A DNA stretch of 23,620 bases. It comes from Clostridia bacterium. GTDB lineage: Bacteria > Bacillota_A > Clostridia > Christensenellales > Aristaeellaceae. Below, piece after piece: positions 13,878 to 22,269 of the stretch (positions within the stretch are counted from its first letter, which is position 1; every line of letters begins with the position of its first letter). The stretch is taken from assembly GCA_025997215.1 (NCBI GenBank), contig BNUH01000042.1, positions 1-23,620 of the forward strand, given 5' to 3'. A program made the position numbers and the translations under genes. Under the pieces are notes generated by a model. It did not search any database, had not been told where the DNA came from, and saw nothing but the letters and a program-made list of their open reading frames with translations.

Positions 13878-15455
13878 ATGAAGCGAATAGCATCCGCAGT
13901 TGTATGTCTGGTATTGCTCGCTGCGATAATGCTTACCGGCTCTGCCGCATTAGGGGAGGGCAAGCCCAAACTAACGGTTTGGACTGGTTTGGGGTCTAAG
14001 GTCTCAGAGGTCTATACTACATGGAACGACATTGCTTGCTGGCAGTACATACAAGAGAAGTTTAATACTGAAATTGAGTTTATACACCCTGCTGTTGGCA
14101 GTGAGGCTGAGAGCTTCAGTTTGATGCTGGCCAGCGGGACACTGCCTGACGTGATTAATGGCGGCTGGGGTACGTTCCAAGGCGCTGGCGCGAACAAGGC
14201 CATTGCCGACGGGATAATTATACCGTTAAATAACCTGCTTGCGACAGACGCGCCGGACTTTACTACCTTGTTGGAAGAACACCCTGACTGGAAGTACCAG
14301 ATGTCCACCGACGAAGGTACAATCGCGTATTTCCCTCATATATATGAGACACAGTTTGCGTGTACGTTTGAAGGATTCCAGATCCGCCAAGACTGGCTTA
14401 GCGCCCTTGGCCTTGATATGCCTGCTACAATTGAGGAATGGCATGATGTCCTGACAGCCTTCCGCGATGGCGACCCGAACGGTAATGGCGAAAAGGATGA
14501 ATTGGCGTTTGTCCCGTCACCCAACCATAACCAAATCAGGAGCTGGAGGATCCCATTCGGGTTGAATCCGTACAGTGAAGGGTTCTATCTTAACCCTGAA
14601 CGCCAGGTTATGCATACATACTTGTCTGACGAGTATGCGAATTATCTGCGGACAATGGCAGCATGGTACGCCGAAGGCTTGATAGATCCCGAGTATATCA
14701 CCAACGACCGAAATATGCTAACCGCCAAGATGACCGACAACCTTGCTGGCGCTACATATGCCGGGTATGGCATGGGTTTCCTGGGGAACTGGACCAACGC
14801 GATGAAGTCTGTCGGCGATGAGTCGTTCTTCCTCGTTGGCGCGCCGTATCCGGTCGGCCCGGATGGAATCGTTCGCAACAAGAGTGGCTTTACGGTTGGC
14901 ACAGGTGGATTCGCAATATCCACGGATTGCGCGAACCCGAATCTCGCCGTGCAAATACTCAACTATGTGTTCTCAGAAGAAGGCGGCTTGATCTACAACT
15001 TCGGTCCCGGTTCCGACGTGTATACCCTTGTGGATGGCAAGCCCGTTTACAAATCATCCGCTGAATTGATTGGCGGCAGCGGACTGCCTGTGGACAGTGT
15101 GCTGTTAAAAGCCGGTGGAATGGCATGCAATGGTAGTCTGGGCATAGAGCCTGACGCTTACCAGCGCATGGTTGTATCCACATTCGAAGGCCAGTCCATT
15201 GCGGCCGTGAACTATAACATCGGCGATAGCAGCTACCTTATCCCGCCCATATCGCAAACCGCTGAAGAAAGCGATGAACTGTCGGAAATAGTCATCGAAA
15301 TTACTACGCTCATGGATGAGTATGAGACCAAAGTAATCATGGGCCTTGAATCGATTGACAAACTGCCCGATATGCTCAAAACGCTTGAAGGCATGAATAT
15401 CCAGCGCGCTATTGAGCTGAAACAGCTTGCAGTAGACCGTTACTTCGCGCGCTGA
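13878..15455 (+). CDS. Extracellular solute-binding protein of oligosaccharide importer 2
   Basis: Binding component of the second LplA/LipO-type importer, 525 aa. The start ATG at 13878 has GGGAGG 10 nt upstream; an in-frame TTG at 13860 is before the site and rejected. Signal peptide MKR plus a hydrophobic stretch to about residue 24. The lipobox position reads LTGS (19-22) instead of LTGC: Ser22 is coded by TCT, one base from TGT, so the protein seems unable to be lipidated there and may be secreted or stay attached by an uncleaved signal. DPNGNGEKDE (199-208) matches the calcium loop of alginate-type binding proteins, as in binding protein 1. Overall it is clearly diverged from binding protein 1. 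It is first in an operon with permeases, sulfatase and GH127, which points to a sulfated oligosaccharide ligand (inference). Confidence 0.9.
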   Translation: MKRIASAVVCLVLLAAIMLTGSAALGEGKPKLTVWTGLGSKVSEVYTTWNDIACWQYIQEKFNTEIEFIHPAVGSEAESFSLMLASGTLPDVINGGWGTFQGAGANKAIADGIIIPLNNLLATDAPDFTTLLEEHPDWKYQMSTDEGTIAYFPHIYETQFACTFEGFQIRQDWLSALGLDMPATIEEWHDVLTAFRDGDPNGNGEKDELAFVPSPNHNQIRSWRIPFGLNPYSEGFYLNPERQVMHTYLSDEYANYLRTMAAWYAEGLIDPEYITNDRNMLTAKMTDNLAGATYAGYGMGFLGNWTNAMKSVGDESFFLVGAPYPVGPDGIVRNKSGFTVGTGGFAISTDCANPNLAVQILNYVFSEEGGLIYNFGPGSDVYTLVDGKPVYKSSAELIGGSGLPVDSVLLKAGGMACNGSLGIEPDAYQRMVVSTFEGQSIAAVNYNIGDSSYLIPPISQTAEESDELSEIVIEITTLMDEYETKVIMGLESIDKLPDMLKTLEGMNIQRAIELKQLAVDRYFAR

Positions 15456-15470
15456 TCCTCATTAACACAT

Positions 15471-15501
15471 GATGCGCGGCCTGTAAACCGGACCGCGCAT
15501 C
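15471..15501 (+). other. Intercistronic hairpin after binding protein 2
   Basis: GATGCGCGG (15471-15479) / CCGCGCATC (15493-15501), 9 bp perfect, 13-nt loop that can pair a little further (CC with GG). No T tract. Same position relative to the genes as the hairpin at 6845-6880, but a different sequence, so the arrangement rather than the sequence is kept. Confidence 0.6.
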
Positions 15502-15551
15502 TGATTCCTAATAGGACGGCTAATAACAACGCATGGGAGGTTGTGCTGAAT

Positions 15552-16466
15552 ATGTCGCAGGTTTCGGCTCGTATAGCAAAGGACTTTCGCAAGAATAATC
15601 GGGTCTACCTGATGGCGCTGCCGATGGTGGTATTTTTGGTGTTGTTCCGCTATTTGCCATTGCTTGGTATCAGCATAGCATTCCAGGACTTCAAGTACCG
15701 CGTCGGTTTCTTTGGCAGCAAGTGGGTTGGCCTAAAGCACTTTGAATCGTTTGTCAAGGGCTTTTACTTTGGCCGGTTGCTCACAAATACGCTTATGATC
15801 AGCTTGCTTGACCTAGCATTTGTTTTTCCGATGCCCATACTGCTGGCGTTGTTGATAAACGAGATTCGATCACAGCACTACAAGCGTATTATACAGACCA
15901 TCACGTACATGCCGCATTTTATCTCTATCATTGTCTTTTCGGGTATCATCATCAAGTTTACCTCTATGAACGGGGTTATACCGAGTATAATGTCCTGGCT
16001 GGGAATGAGTCGGGTAAACTTACTTATGCAGCCTGCTGCATTCCGAAGCGTGTATACCATATCATCCATATGGAAGGAAGCAGGCTGGAGCGCCATTATA
16101 TATCTGTCCGCCGTAACGCGCGTTGACCCTCAGCTTTATGAAGCGGCGGATATAGACGGCTCTTCGCGCATTGGCAAGTTGATCCATGTCACACTGCCAG
16201 GCATAGCGCCCACTGTTATTATGATGCTGATCCTTAAAATGGGCAGCATGATGAATGTAGGCTTTGAACGCATCATACTGCTCTATAATGACGTTACCCG
16301 TGAGACGGCGGATGTTATATCAACATATGTATATCGCGCAGGGTTGATTGATATGAAGTACAGCTTCAGCACTGCGGTTGACTTCTTCAATTCAATTATC
16401 AACTTCACGCTAGTAATCGTGACTAACGCAATCTCGCGATACCTAAGCGATACCAGCCTGTGGTAA
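15552..16466 (+). CDS. ABC importer permease, LplB type (importer 2)
   Basis: Channel subunit of importer 2, 304 aa from the ATG at 15552. GGGAGG (15535-15540) lies 11 nt before this ATG but only 2 nt before an in-frame GTG at 15543, so the ATG is preferred. The first membrane segment starts near residue 18 (VYLMALPMVVFLVLFRYLP). PHFISIIVFSG is at 121-131, the EAA loop at 197-220 (EAADIDGSSRIGKLIHVTLP), and the C-terminus SDTSLW matches the LplB family. It is related to the permease at 6916 across the whole length but well diverged (for example YEAADIDGSS against HEAAMIDGAS), so the two importers are old paralogs and not a recent copy. The partner permease follows 15 nt after the stop. Confidence 0.93.
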   Translation: MSQVSARIAKDFRKNNRVYLMALPMVVFLVLFRYLPLLGISIAFQDFKYRVGFFGSKWVGLKHFESFVKGFYFGRLLTNTLMISLLDLAFVFPMPILLALLINEIRSQHYKRIIQTITYMPHFISIIVFSGIIIKFTSMNGVIPSIMSWLGMSRVNLLMQPAAFRSVYTISSIWKEAGWSAIIYLSAVTRVDPQLYEAADIDGSSRIGKLIHVTLPGIAPTVIMMLILKMGSMMNVGFERIILLYNDVTRETADVISTYVYRAGLIDMKYSFSTAVDFFNSIINFTLVIVTNAISRYLSDTSLW

Positions 16467-16481
16467 GGGAGAGTAGATATC

Positions 16482-17351
16482 ATGCTTAAGAGGGCAGGGG
16501 CTTTTGATTGGGTAATCGGTGTATTAATGGCATTTGTGATTGTTGTTACACTGTACCCAATGTATTATGTATTTTGTGCATCGATAAGCGAATCAAACCG
16601 TCTGTCCCAGCATATGGGTGTGCTGCTGTATCCGCTCGGTTTTAAAGTAGGCGCATATCGCTTGGTGTTTGACAATCCTATGATACTGCGCGGATATATG
16701 AATACGCTGCTGTACGTCGTGCTAGGCACATCGCTGAACGTGGCGGTTACAATTCTGTCGGCATTCGTGCTGTCGCGAAAAGGTCTCTTTTGGGGAAAGA
16801 CGCTGCGTATGCTGCTTGTTGTTACAATGTTTTTTTCTGGCGGAATGATACCTTTCTATCTGGTAGTTGATGCGCTGGGTTTGAATGGGAAGTGGTGGGC
16901 TGTAATACTTCCGTACCTGTTAAATCCTATGAATGTAGTGATTATGCGCACTTCATTTGAGGGCGTTCCACCTAGCCTTGAGGAGTCGGTTTATATCGAT
17001 GGCGCTAGGGAGTTTACTCTCCTCACTCGTATCATTGTGCCTTTATCGATGCCTGTTATTGCCGTTATGATACTTTTCTATGGTGTGGGGCATTGGAACA
17101 GCTGGTTTAGCGCAATGATGTTCATAAAAGACCGCCAGCACTTCCCACTCCAGTTGATACTAAGAGAGATACTGATCGTAAACAGCACCTCTGACATGAC
17201 AACGGCGGTAGAATCGGCGGACAAGGCTCAGATTGCCGAGAGTGTCAAGTATGCTAGCATAGTGATTTCTACCCTTCCTATACTGTGCGTATATCCATTT
17301 TTACAAAAATACTTTACCAAAGGTGTCATGATAGGCGCTATTAAAGAATAG
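16482..17351 (+). CDS. ABC importer permease, YtcP/LplC type (importer 2)
   Basis: Second channel subunit, 289 aa, with AAGGGAGAG overlapping the upstream stop. Membrane segments start at about residue 10 (WVIGVLMAFVIVVTLYPMYY). FFSGGMIPFYLV is at 117-128, and the EAA-loop region at 167-190 reads EESVYIDGAREFTLLTRIIVPLS, where the usual EAA is EES. The ending QKYFTKGVMIGAIKE is the family signature. The stop codon overlaps the ribosome binding site of the sulfatase gene, so importer and sulfatase are translated from one message and probably coupled. As with importer 1, no ATPase is encoded nearby. Confidence 0.93.
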   Translation: MLKRAGAFDWVIGVLMAFVIVVTLYPMYYVFCASISESNRLSQHMGVLLYPLGFKVGAYRLVFDNPMILRGYMNTLLYVVLGTSLNVAVTILSAFVLSRKGLFWGKTLRMLLVVTMFFSGGMIPFYLVVDALGLNGKWWAVILPYLLNPMNVVIMRTSFEGVPPSLEESVYIDGAREFTLLTRIIVPLSMPVIAVMILFYGVGHWNSWFSAMMFIKDRQHFPLQLILREILIVNSTSDMTTAVESADKAQIAESVKYASIVISTLPILCVYPFLQKYFTKGVMIGAIKE

Positions 17352-17362
17352 GAGGCGATCCC

Positions 17363-18805
17363 ATGCCGTCGCAAAAAAGGCCCAATATATTATTTCTCTT
17401 CTCTGATCAGCATCGGTATGACGCTGTGTCCGCCAATGGCTGCGCAATCTGCCAGACACCAGCGATAGACCGGCTGGCCATGGAAGGCATGTCGTTTAAT
17501 AGGGCCTACACCGCTGTTGCGCTGTGTACACCTGCCCGCGCGACCATAATGTCCGGCCTGTTCCCTCACAACCATGGCCAGCTTGCCAACATTGGCAACT
17601 TCAATGGTGTGTTTGATCGGCAGATATTGAATAAACCGCGCTTGAATCACTTTCTGAAGCAGCAAGGGTACCAGGTCGGCATAGCCGGGAAATGGCATCT
17701 GCCTGAAGGCGGCAACTGCGGTTTGTGGGATGTTGACCGCTGGCATACAGAGGGCGAGTACCATCGTAAACTGCGGGACAAAGGTATCGATTTTGAACAG
17801 GGCAGAAGCAATGTGCAGCGGTTGGAGTGGACCGGCAGCGCGCCTTTTTATGGGCCATCGGTGCTGACTGCCGAAAACTGTTTTGAAACATGGGTAGCGG
17901 ATAGTGTGATTGGAATGATCGACCAATTTTCACAAAGTGACGCGCCATTTATGATCCACAGTAATTTCTTTGCGCCGCATTTCCCATACGCGGTGCCAAA
18001 ACCTTTCGATACGATGTATGATCCGAGTGATATACCCATGTGGAATAACTTTAACGATATGTTTGTAAACAAACCTACTGTACAGCAGAGCGAGATGCTG
18101 CGCTGGAATGCGAGCCACCTTACATGGCCTGATTGGCAGAAAGCAATAGCCGCATATTATGGTTACTGTACGTATATGGATACCCAAATCGCCAGAATCC
18201 TAGATGCGTTAGACGCAAGGGGGCTAAGTGAAAATACATTGGTCATATATACTGCCGACCATGGTGATATGCTTGGCAGCCACAGGATATTCAACAAAGG
18301 CATGAATGGTTATGAAGAAACCCATCATATACCGTTTTTCGCGCGGTGCCCTGGAAGAATAGCGCCTGGCACTAAATGCGATGAATTCATCAGTTTGGTT
18401 GACATCATGCCCACATTGCTCGACACAGCCGGGTGTTTGGATAAACCTCAAATGGATGGATGCTCGATCCTGCCGCTGTTCACAGGCGACGTCCCCAGCG
18501 ACTGGCGAAAGGACATCTTTTATGAATTCCATGGTTATGAGCCGGCGTTATGCAGCATTCGGGCAGTGCGTACCGTTAAATGGAAGTATATATACAATCC
18601 GTGCAGTGAGGATGAACTGTATGATATGGAAACTGATCCAGGTGAGATTAATAACCTTGCGCCGATGCGCGCGTTTAAGCATGTGCTTCGCCGGATGAAG
18701 CTGCTCATGGTGAAATGGCTAAACGAAACGGGCGACTCTATAGTCGAGGAAGATTCATGGAAGGGCTGCCCTTATGACCTGTACATTACAGCCCGCGAAC
18801 TATGA
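17363..18805 (+). CDS. Cys-type sulfatase (type I, formylglycine-dependent), cytoplasmic
   Basis: Hydrolyses a sulfate ester using a formylglycine made from Cys. Length 480 aa. The sulfatase signature LCTPARATIMSG places the modified residue at C55 with R59. Metal and active-site residues visible: D15-Q16 (FSDQH), K110 and H112 (GKWHL), H206 (PHFPY), D299-H300 (YTADHGD), K312 (FNKG). All expected residues are present, so it should be active after maturation. AGGAGG lies 7 nt before the ATG. There is no signal peptide: the protein begins MPSQKRPNILFLFSDQ, which is already the first core strand. It therefore acts inside the cell, where anSME also works. Encoded between importer 2 and GH127, it probably desulfates the imported oligosaccharide. 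The sulfated sugar is not known. Confidence 0.95.
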   Translation: MPSQKRPNILFLFSDQHRYDAVSANGCAICQTPAIDRLAMEGMSFNRAYTAVALCTPARATIMSGLFPHNHGQLANIGNFNGVFDRQILNKPRLNHFLKQQGYQVGIAGKWHLPEGGNCGLWDVDRWHTEGEYHRKLRDKGIDFEQGRSNVQRLEWTGSAPFYGPSVLTAENCFETWVADSVIGMIDQFSQSDAPFMIHSNFFAPHFPYAVPKPFDTMYDPSDIPMWNNFNDMFVNKPTVQQSEMLRWNASHLTWPDWQKAIAAYYGYCTYMDTQIARILDALDARGLSENTLVIYTADHGDMLGSHRIFNKGMNGYEETHHIPFFARCPGRIAPGTKCDEFISLVDIMPTLLDTAGCLDKPQMDGCSILPLFTGDVPSDWRKDIFYEFHGYEPALCSIRAVRTVKWKYIYNPCSEDELYDMETDPGEINNLAPMRAFKHVLRRMKLLMVKWLNETGDSIVEEDSWKGCPYDLYITAREL

Positions 18806-18818
18806 GAGGTGCAATCAC

Positions 18819-20669
18819 ATGACCAATACCTTCACCTCATTCCAAAACACCCGCATAACTGGCGGCATGTGGAAACACCGCCAGGACATCAACGCCGCCA
18901 CAACCGTGCAAGCGGTGTACGACCGCTTCGCCGAAACCGGGCGGGTCGGCGCGCTGGATTTCACCTACAACAATGGCGCGGGCGTAAAGCCGCACATATT
19001 CTGGGACTCGGACATCGCCAAGTGGCTGGAGGCGGCATCGTATGTGATCCGCCAGAACGGCAGCGAACACCTGCAGGCATTGGCGGACGCCATAGTGGAT
19101 AAGATTGCCACGCGCCAGAGGCCGGACGGCTACTACAACATGTACTTCCAGCAGGTGGAGCCAGACCAGATATTCCAGCGCAGGACGGATCACGAACTGT
19201 ACTGCGCCGGGCACCTGATCGAGGCCGCGGTTGCGTACTACCAGGCTACGGGTAAGAATAAGCTGCTGCGCATTATGCGCCGCTACGCCGACCACATCGA
19301 GCGGGTATTCATGTATGAGCGCACGGCGGCGTTTACTACGCCCGGCCATGAGGAGATAGAATTGGCGCTGGTTCGCCTTTGGGAAACGACAGGCGAGGAC
19401 CGCTATCTGGCATTGGCACGGTTCTTCATCGACCAGCGCGGCCTGGCTGATGAAATGGAATATACTGGCAACAACCACAGCTATTCCCAAAGCCACCTGC
19501 CCGTCCGTGAGCAGACCACCGCCGTAGGCCATGCCGTCCGGGCGTGCTACCTATACATGGCGATGGCAGATATGGCGCGGATAGACGGCGACGCCGCGTT
19601 GAAGTCTGCATGCGAGGCGCTTTTTGACAATATGGTCTCGCGCCGGATGTATATTACAGGCGGCGTGGGCAGTTCAGCGGTCGGCGAAGCGTTCACGATT
19701 GACTATGATTTGCCCAACATGACCGCGTATTCCGAAAGCTGCGCTGCGATCGCGCTGATGCTATTCAGCCACCGGATGATTATGATGGACGCGGACTCGC
19801 GCTACGGCGACACCATGGAGCGGATACTGTACAACAATTTCCTCAGCGCGGTATCGCTGGACGGCGAATCATTCTTCTATGAAAACCCGCTGGAGATCAT
19901 ACCGCGGCTGTCCGACCGGGATGCTTCGGTGATACGTGGCAAGCGAGCGTTACCGATCACCCAAAGGCGCAAGTCATTCGACTGCTCCTGCTGCCCGCCG
20001 AACGTGGCGCGGGTGATGCCCGTGCTGGGCAGACTCATATATAGCCGGGATGATGATACGCTGTACATCCATCACTATATGGACAGTGAAGCCGAAGAAG
20101 GGTCAACGCGCATACGCCAAACCACCGATTACCCAACATCGGGCAGGATTGATTTAATCATCAGCGGCAACACAAGCCGCCGTATTGCTTTCCGCAAACC
20201 ACACTGGTGCGATGGCATTGCATTGACAGTAAACGGCAACCATACTGCATACTCGGAAGAGATGGGCTATCTATACATCGACGCATCAAGCGATATGTCG
20301 ATCACCATCGAGTTTGGTATGCAGGTGCAGACCATAACCGCAAACCCATTGGTAGTTGATAACTGCGGCAAGGTCGCCATAACGCGCGGCCCGATAGTAT
20401 ACTGCGCCGAAAGCATCGACAACGGCGAAAACCTATCCGCCATCGCCATCAGCGAACAGCTAAACGCGTCGGTAGAATACGACGCGCAATACCACTGCCC
20501 AATCCTGTACGTAGACGCGTGGCGCACGCTGCCCTTCGCCGAGCTGTATACATCCCGCAGAGTTGAACGCCAGAAAATCCGCATGCGAATGATACCATAC
20601 TTCGCGTTCGCCAATCGGGGCGAATCCGAAATGGCTGTGTGGTTCAATCATGGCAGACACAGTGAGTGA
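18819..20669 (+). CDS. GH127 family glycosidase, probable beta-L-arabinofuranosidase
   Basis: Glycoside hydrolase family 127 (DUF1680) enzymes release beta-linked L-arabinofuranose with a Cys nucleophile held by zinc. From the ATG at 18819 (616 aa; GAGAGG 9 nt upstream; an earlier in-frame ATG lies inside the sulfatase gene), the family blocks appear in order: HELYCAGHLIEAA (125-137), ITGGVGSSAVGEAF (279-292), YSESCAAI (304-311) and CSCCPPNVARV (389-399). By memory of the Bifidobacterium enzyme HypBA1, E290 is the acid/base residue, E306, C308 and C392 bind zinc, and C391 is the nucleophile; spacing within the first block agrees. No signal peptide, so cytoplasmic. The family also holds enzymes for aceric acid in RG-II, so the exact sugar is uncertain. 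GC is high here (41 of 60 bases at 18901-18960). Confidence 0.92.
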   Translation: MTNTFTSFQNTRITGGMWKHRQDINAATTVQAVYDRFAETGRVGALDFTYNNGAGVKPHIFWDSDIAKWLEAASYVIRQNGSEHLQALADAIVDKIATRQRPDGYYNMYFQQVEPDQIFQRRTDHELYCAGHLIEAAVAYYQATGKNKLLRIMRRYADHIERVFMYERTAAFTTPGHEEIELALVRLWETTGEDRYLALARFFIDQRGLADEMEYTGNNHSYSQSHLPVREQTTAVGHAVRACYLYMAMADMARIDGDAALKSACEALFDNMVSRRMYITGGVGSSAVGEAFTIDYDLPNMTAYSESCAAIALMLFSHRMIMMDADSRYGDTMERILYNNFLSAVSLDGESFFYENPLEIIPRLSDRDASVIRGKRALPITQRRKSFDCSCCPPNVARVMPVLGRLIYSRDDDTLYIHHYMDSEAEEGSTRIRQTTDYPTSGRIDLIISGNTSRRIAFRKPHWCDGIALTVNGNHTAYSEEMGYLYIDASSDMSITIEFGMQVQTITANPLVVDNCGKVAITRGPIVYCAESIDNGENLSAIAISEQLNASVEYDAQYHCPILYVDAWRTLPFAELYTSRRVERQKIRMRMIPYFAFANRGESEMAVWFNHGRHSE

Positions 20670-20720
20670 GTGATACGCACAGCCGAGCGTGCGAAAAAAA
20701 GTACAGCGGTAAGTAAAGAT

Positions 20721-21410
20721 AGTCTATACCGCATTGCATGTTCAACGGCGAAGCGGATGAGATTCCCGCCGGAGCATCCAGCACTGAAACATGGATCAAC
20801 AACTTCTGCGGCATGTGGGGACTGCAGCGCCAGTTCGGCAAGAACTTCAACCTGAATGAATGCAAGGTTGAGGAATGGATGACCAGCAACACGAATGAGG
20901 ATATGCTCGCATGGACGCGCTCACTGTAGGAGAAGGATTGCTCGACCCGGAGATGCTGATCCAGGAATACTCGAAGTTCATCGCGAAGATGTCCGGCCAG
21001 GTTATGAGCTTCTTCGTCAACATGGCGGCTGATGCATTTGATTCCACATATTATGCGAGCATCGCGCCGTTCTCAGGTAAGGGCGACGAGATATACGTGA
21101 AGTTTGTCCCAGTCGCGCGCGATATAGGCGCGTTCGCTATCATGGCGAACACGAAATACCCGGAACTCGCGCTGTGCTGGCAGGATTACTTCTACAGCAT
21201 GGACGGATCATACCTGCTGCGCTACGGTATCGAAGGCAAGACATGGTAGCGCGACGAAAACAACCTATCTGTGTACATGGACGGCATACTGGATAACCCG
21301 AACGGCGCCGGACCGACGATTGCCAAGTTCACCATTTGGCCAGGCGGCAGTTCGCCTCAATGGATGAACCTGAACAACATCCTCGTGTCCTTGACCGCAG
21401 CTACCATCGA
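20721..21410 (+). pseudogene. Remnant of a third solute-binding protein
   Basis: Inner part of an LplA/LipO-type binding protein. Good similarity in FNGEADEIP, TETWINNFCGMWGLQ and NEDMLAWTRSL. A frameshift at about 20915-20930 then leads to GEGLLDPEM and SFFVNMAADAF, followed by YLLRYGIEGKTW and an in-frame TAG at 21247. The frame stays meaningful after the stop (DGILDNPNGAGPTIAKFTI) until about 21410, where it is joined to permease sequence. The signal peptide and first domain are missing. It is a dead copy of the importer type seen twice in the window, with at least three lesions. Confidence 0.8.
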
Positions 21411-21717
21411 CGGCGCGTCCGCATACAGAAGATAACCAATGTGTCGCTGCCTTCGATACTGCCCACAATAATCACACTGCTGATACTAAGGCTTGGCCAG
21501 CTGATGTCCATCGGGTTTGAGAAGGCGCTGCTCGCAGAACGATCTGAACCTTGCCAGCGGTGAGATCATACCGACAATGGTATACAAGGTGGGCATTCGC
21601 AACGGCGATTACAGCTAAGCCTCGGCCGTCGGCGCGATGAACTCCGCAGTTAACCTGCTGCTGATATTCGCCGCCAATGTATCCTGCCGCCGGGACTTCA
21701 AGGAAGGTTTGTGGTGA
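21411..21717 (+). pseudogene. Remnant of a third LplB-type permease (C-terminal third)
   Basis: Begins abruptly inside the EAA loop (ATIDGASAYR), in the frame of the binding-protein remnant, so a deletion joined the two genes. A one-base shift at about 21427-21431 leads to ITNVSLPSILPTIITLLILR, a second shift at about 21537 to QNDLNLASGEIIPTMVYK, and a TAA stands inside DYS-ASAVGAMNSAV. It ends FKEGLW-stop at 21715-21717. The order of motifs follows the permeases at 6916 and 15552, with the N-terminal two thirds lost. Confidence 0.8.
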
Positions 21718-21721
21718 ATGT

Positions 21722-22267
21722 ATGGTAAAATCAAGCGCCGGTACGAGAATGCCTCATCGCCCAACGGCCATTCGCGCGACCAGGGAGGATCGCTGGTTCA
21801 GCCTGGCTACATACGCGCTGGGTATCATATTTATAGTTGCTTATCCGTTATACTTTGTGGTCATAGCGTCTATCAGCAAGCCGGAGAACGTACTGCTGGG
21901 CAATGTGGTGTTCTGGCCGCGTGATCTTACGTTTGATTCATATAGGCTGGTGCTTGAGGAATCCCGGATATGGATTGGTTATAAGAATACAATCATATAC
22001 CCTGTGCTAGGTACAGGCATCATTCTTGTCATGACGGTATTGGCCACTTATCCTTTATCGCGCAAAGATATGCCTATGCACACATTCTTCATATTCCTGT
22101 ATTCGTTTACGATGACGTTCAATGGCGGCACAGTGCCGACATACCTGATAGTCCGTTCGCTGAAACTTACGGATTCCATCTGGGCGATGGTTATACCAAA
22201 TGCGATCGCCACTTATAAGGAGCATTGGGTGGAGGACAGGATCATCAAGCAGATGGCGACTTGCTGA
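21722..22267 (+). pseudogene. Truncated YtcP/LplC-type permease with a foreign tail
   Basis: The N-terminal half of a second permease, open from the ATG at 21722: membrane segment YALGIIFIVAYPLYFVVIAS, then YKNTIIYPVLGTGIILVM, FTMTFNGGTVPTYLI and WAMVIPNAIATY. Similarity stops at about 22212, before the EAA loop, and the last 16-17 residues (KEHWVEDRIIKQMATC) do not belong to the family. They may be the C-terminus of another gene brought next to it by deletion. Without the EAA loop it cannot couple to an ATPase, so it is non-functional as an importer. Confidence 0.8.
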
Positions 22268-22269
22268 TC

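Noticed and set aside
17390..17948. Minus-strand ORFs inside the sulfatase gene
   Set aside because: Antisense shadows of a gene with a complete active site.
18837..19532. 231-aa minus-strand ORF inside GH127
   Set aside because: It is antisense to a gene with full catalytic motifs, and its open state follows from the high GC there. No start signal or recognisable domain.
20676..20693. Terminator after GH127 (CGCAC...GTGCG followed by seven A)
   Set aside because: On the plus strand the stem is followed by A, not T, and on the minus strand the T run comes before the stem, so it fits neither direction.
22225..22269. Longer start (TTG) for the TauE-like exporter
   Set aside because: It would add 15 hydrophilic residues before the first membrane segment, and the candidate ribosome binding site is only 2 nt from that TTG.
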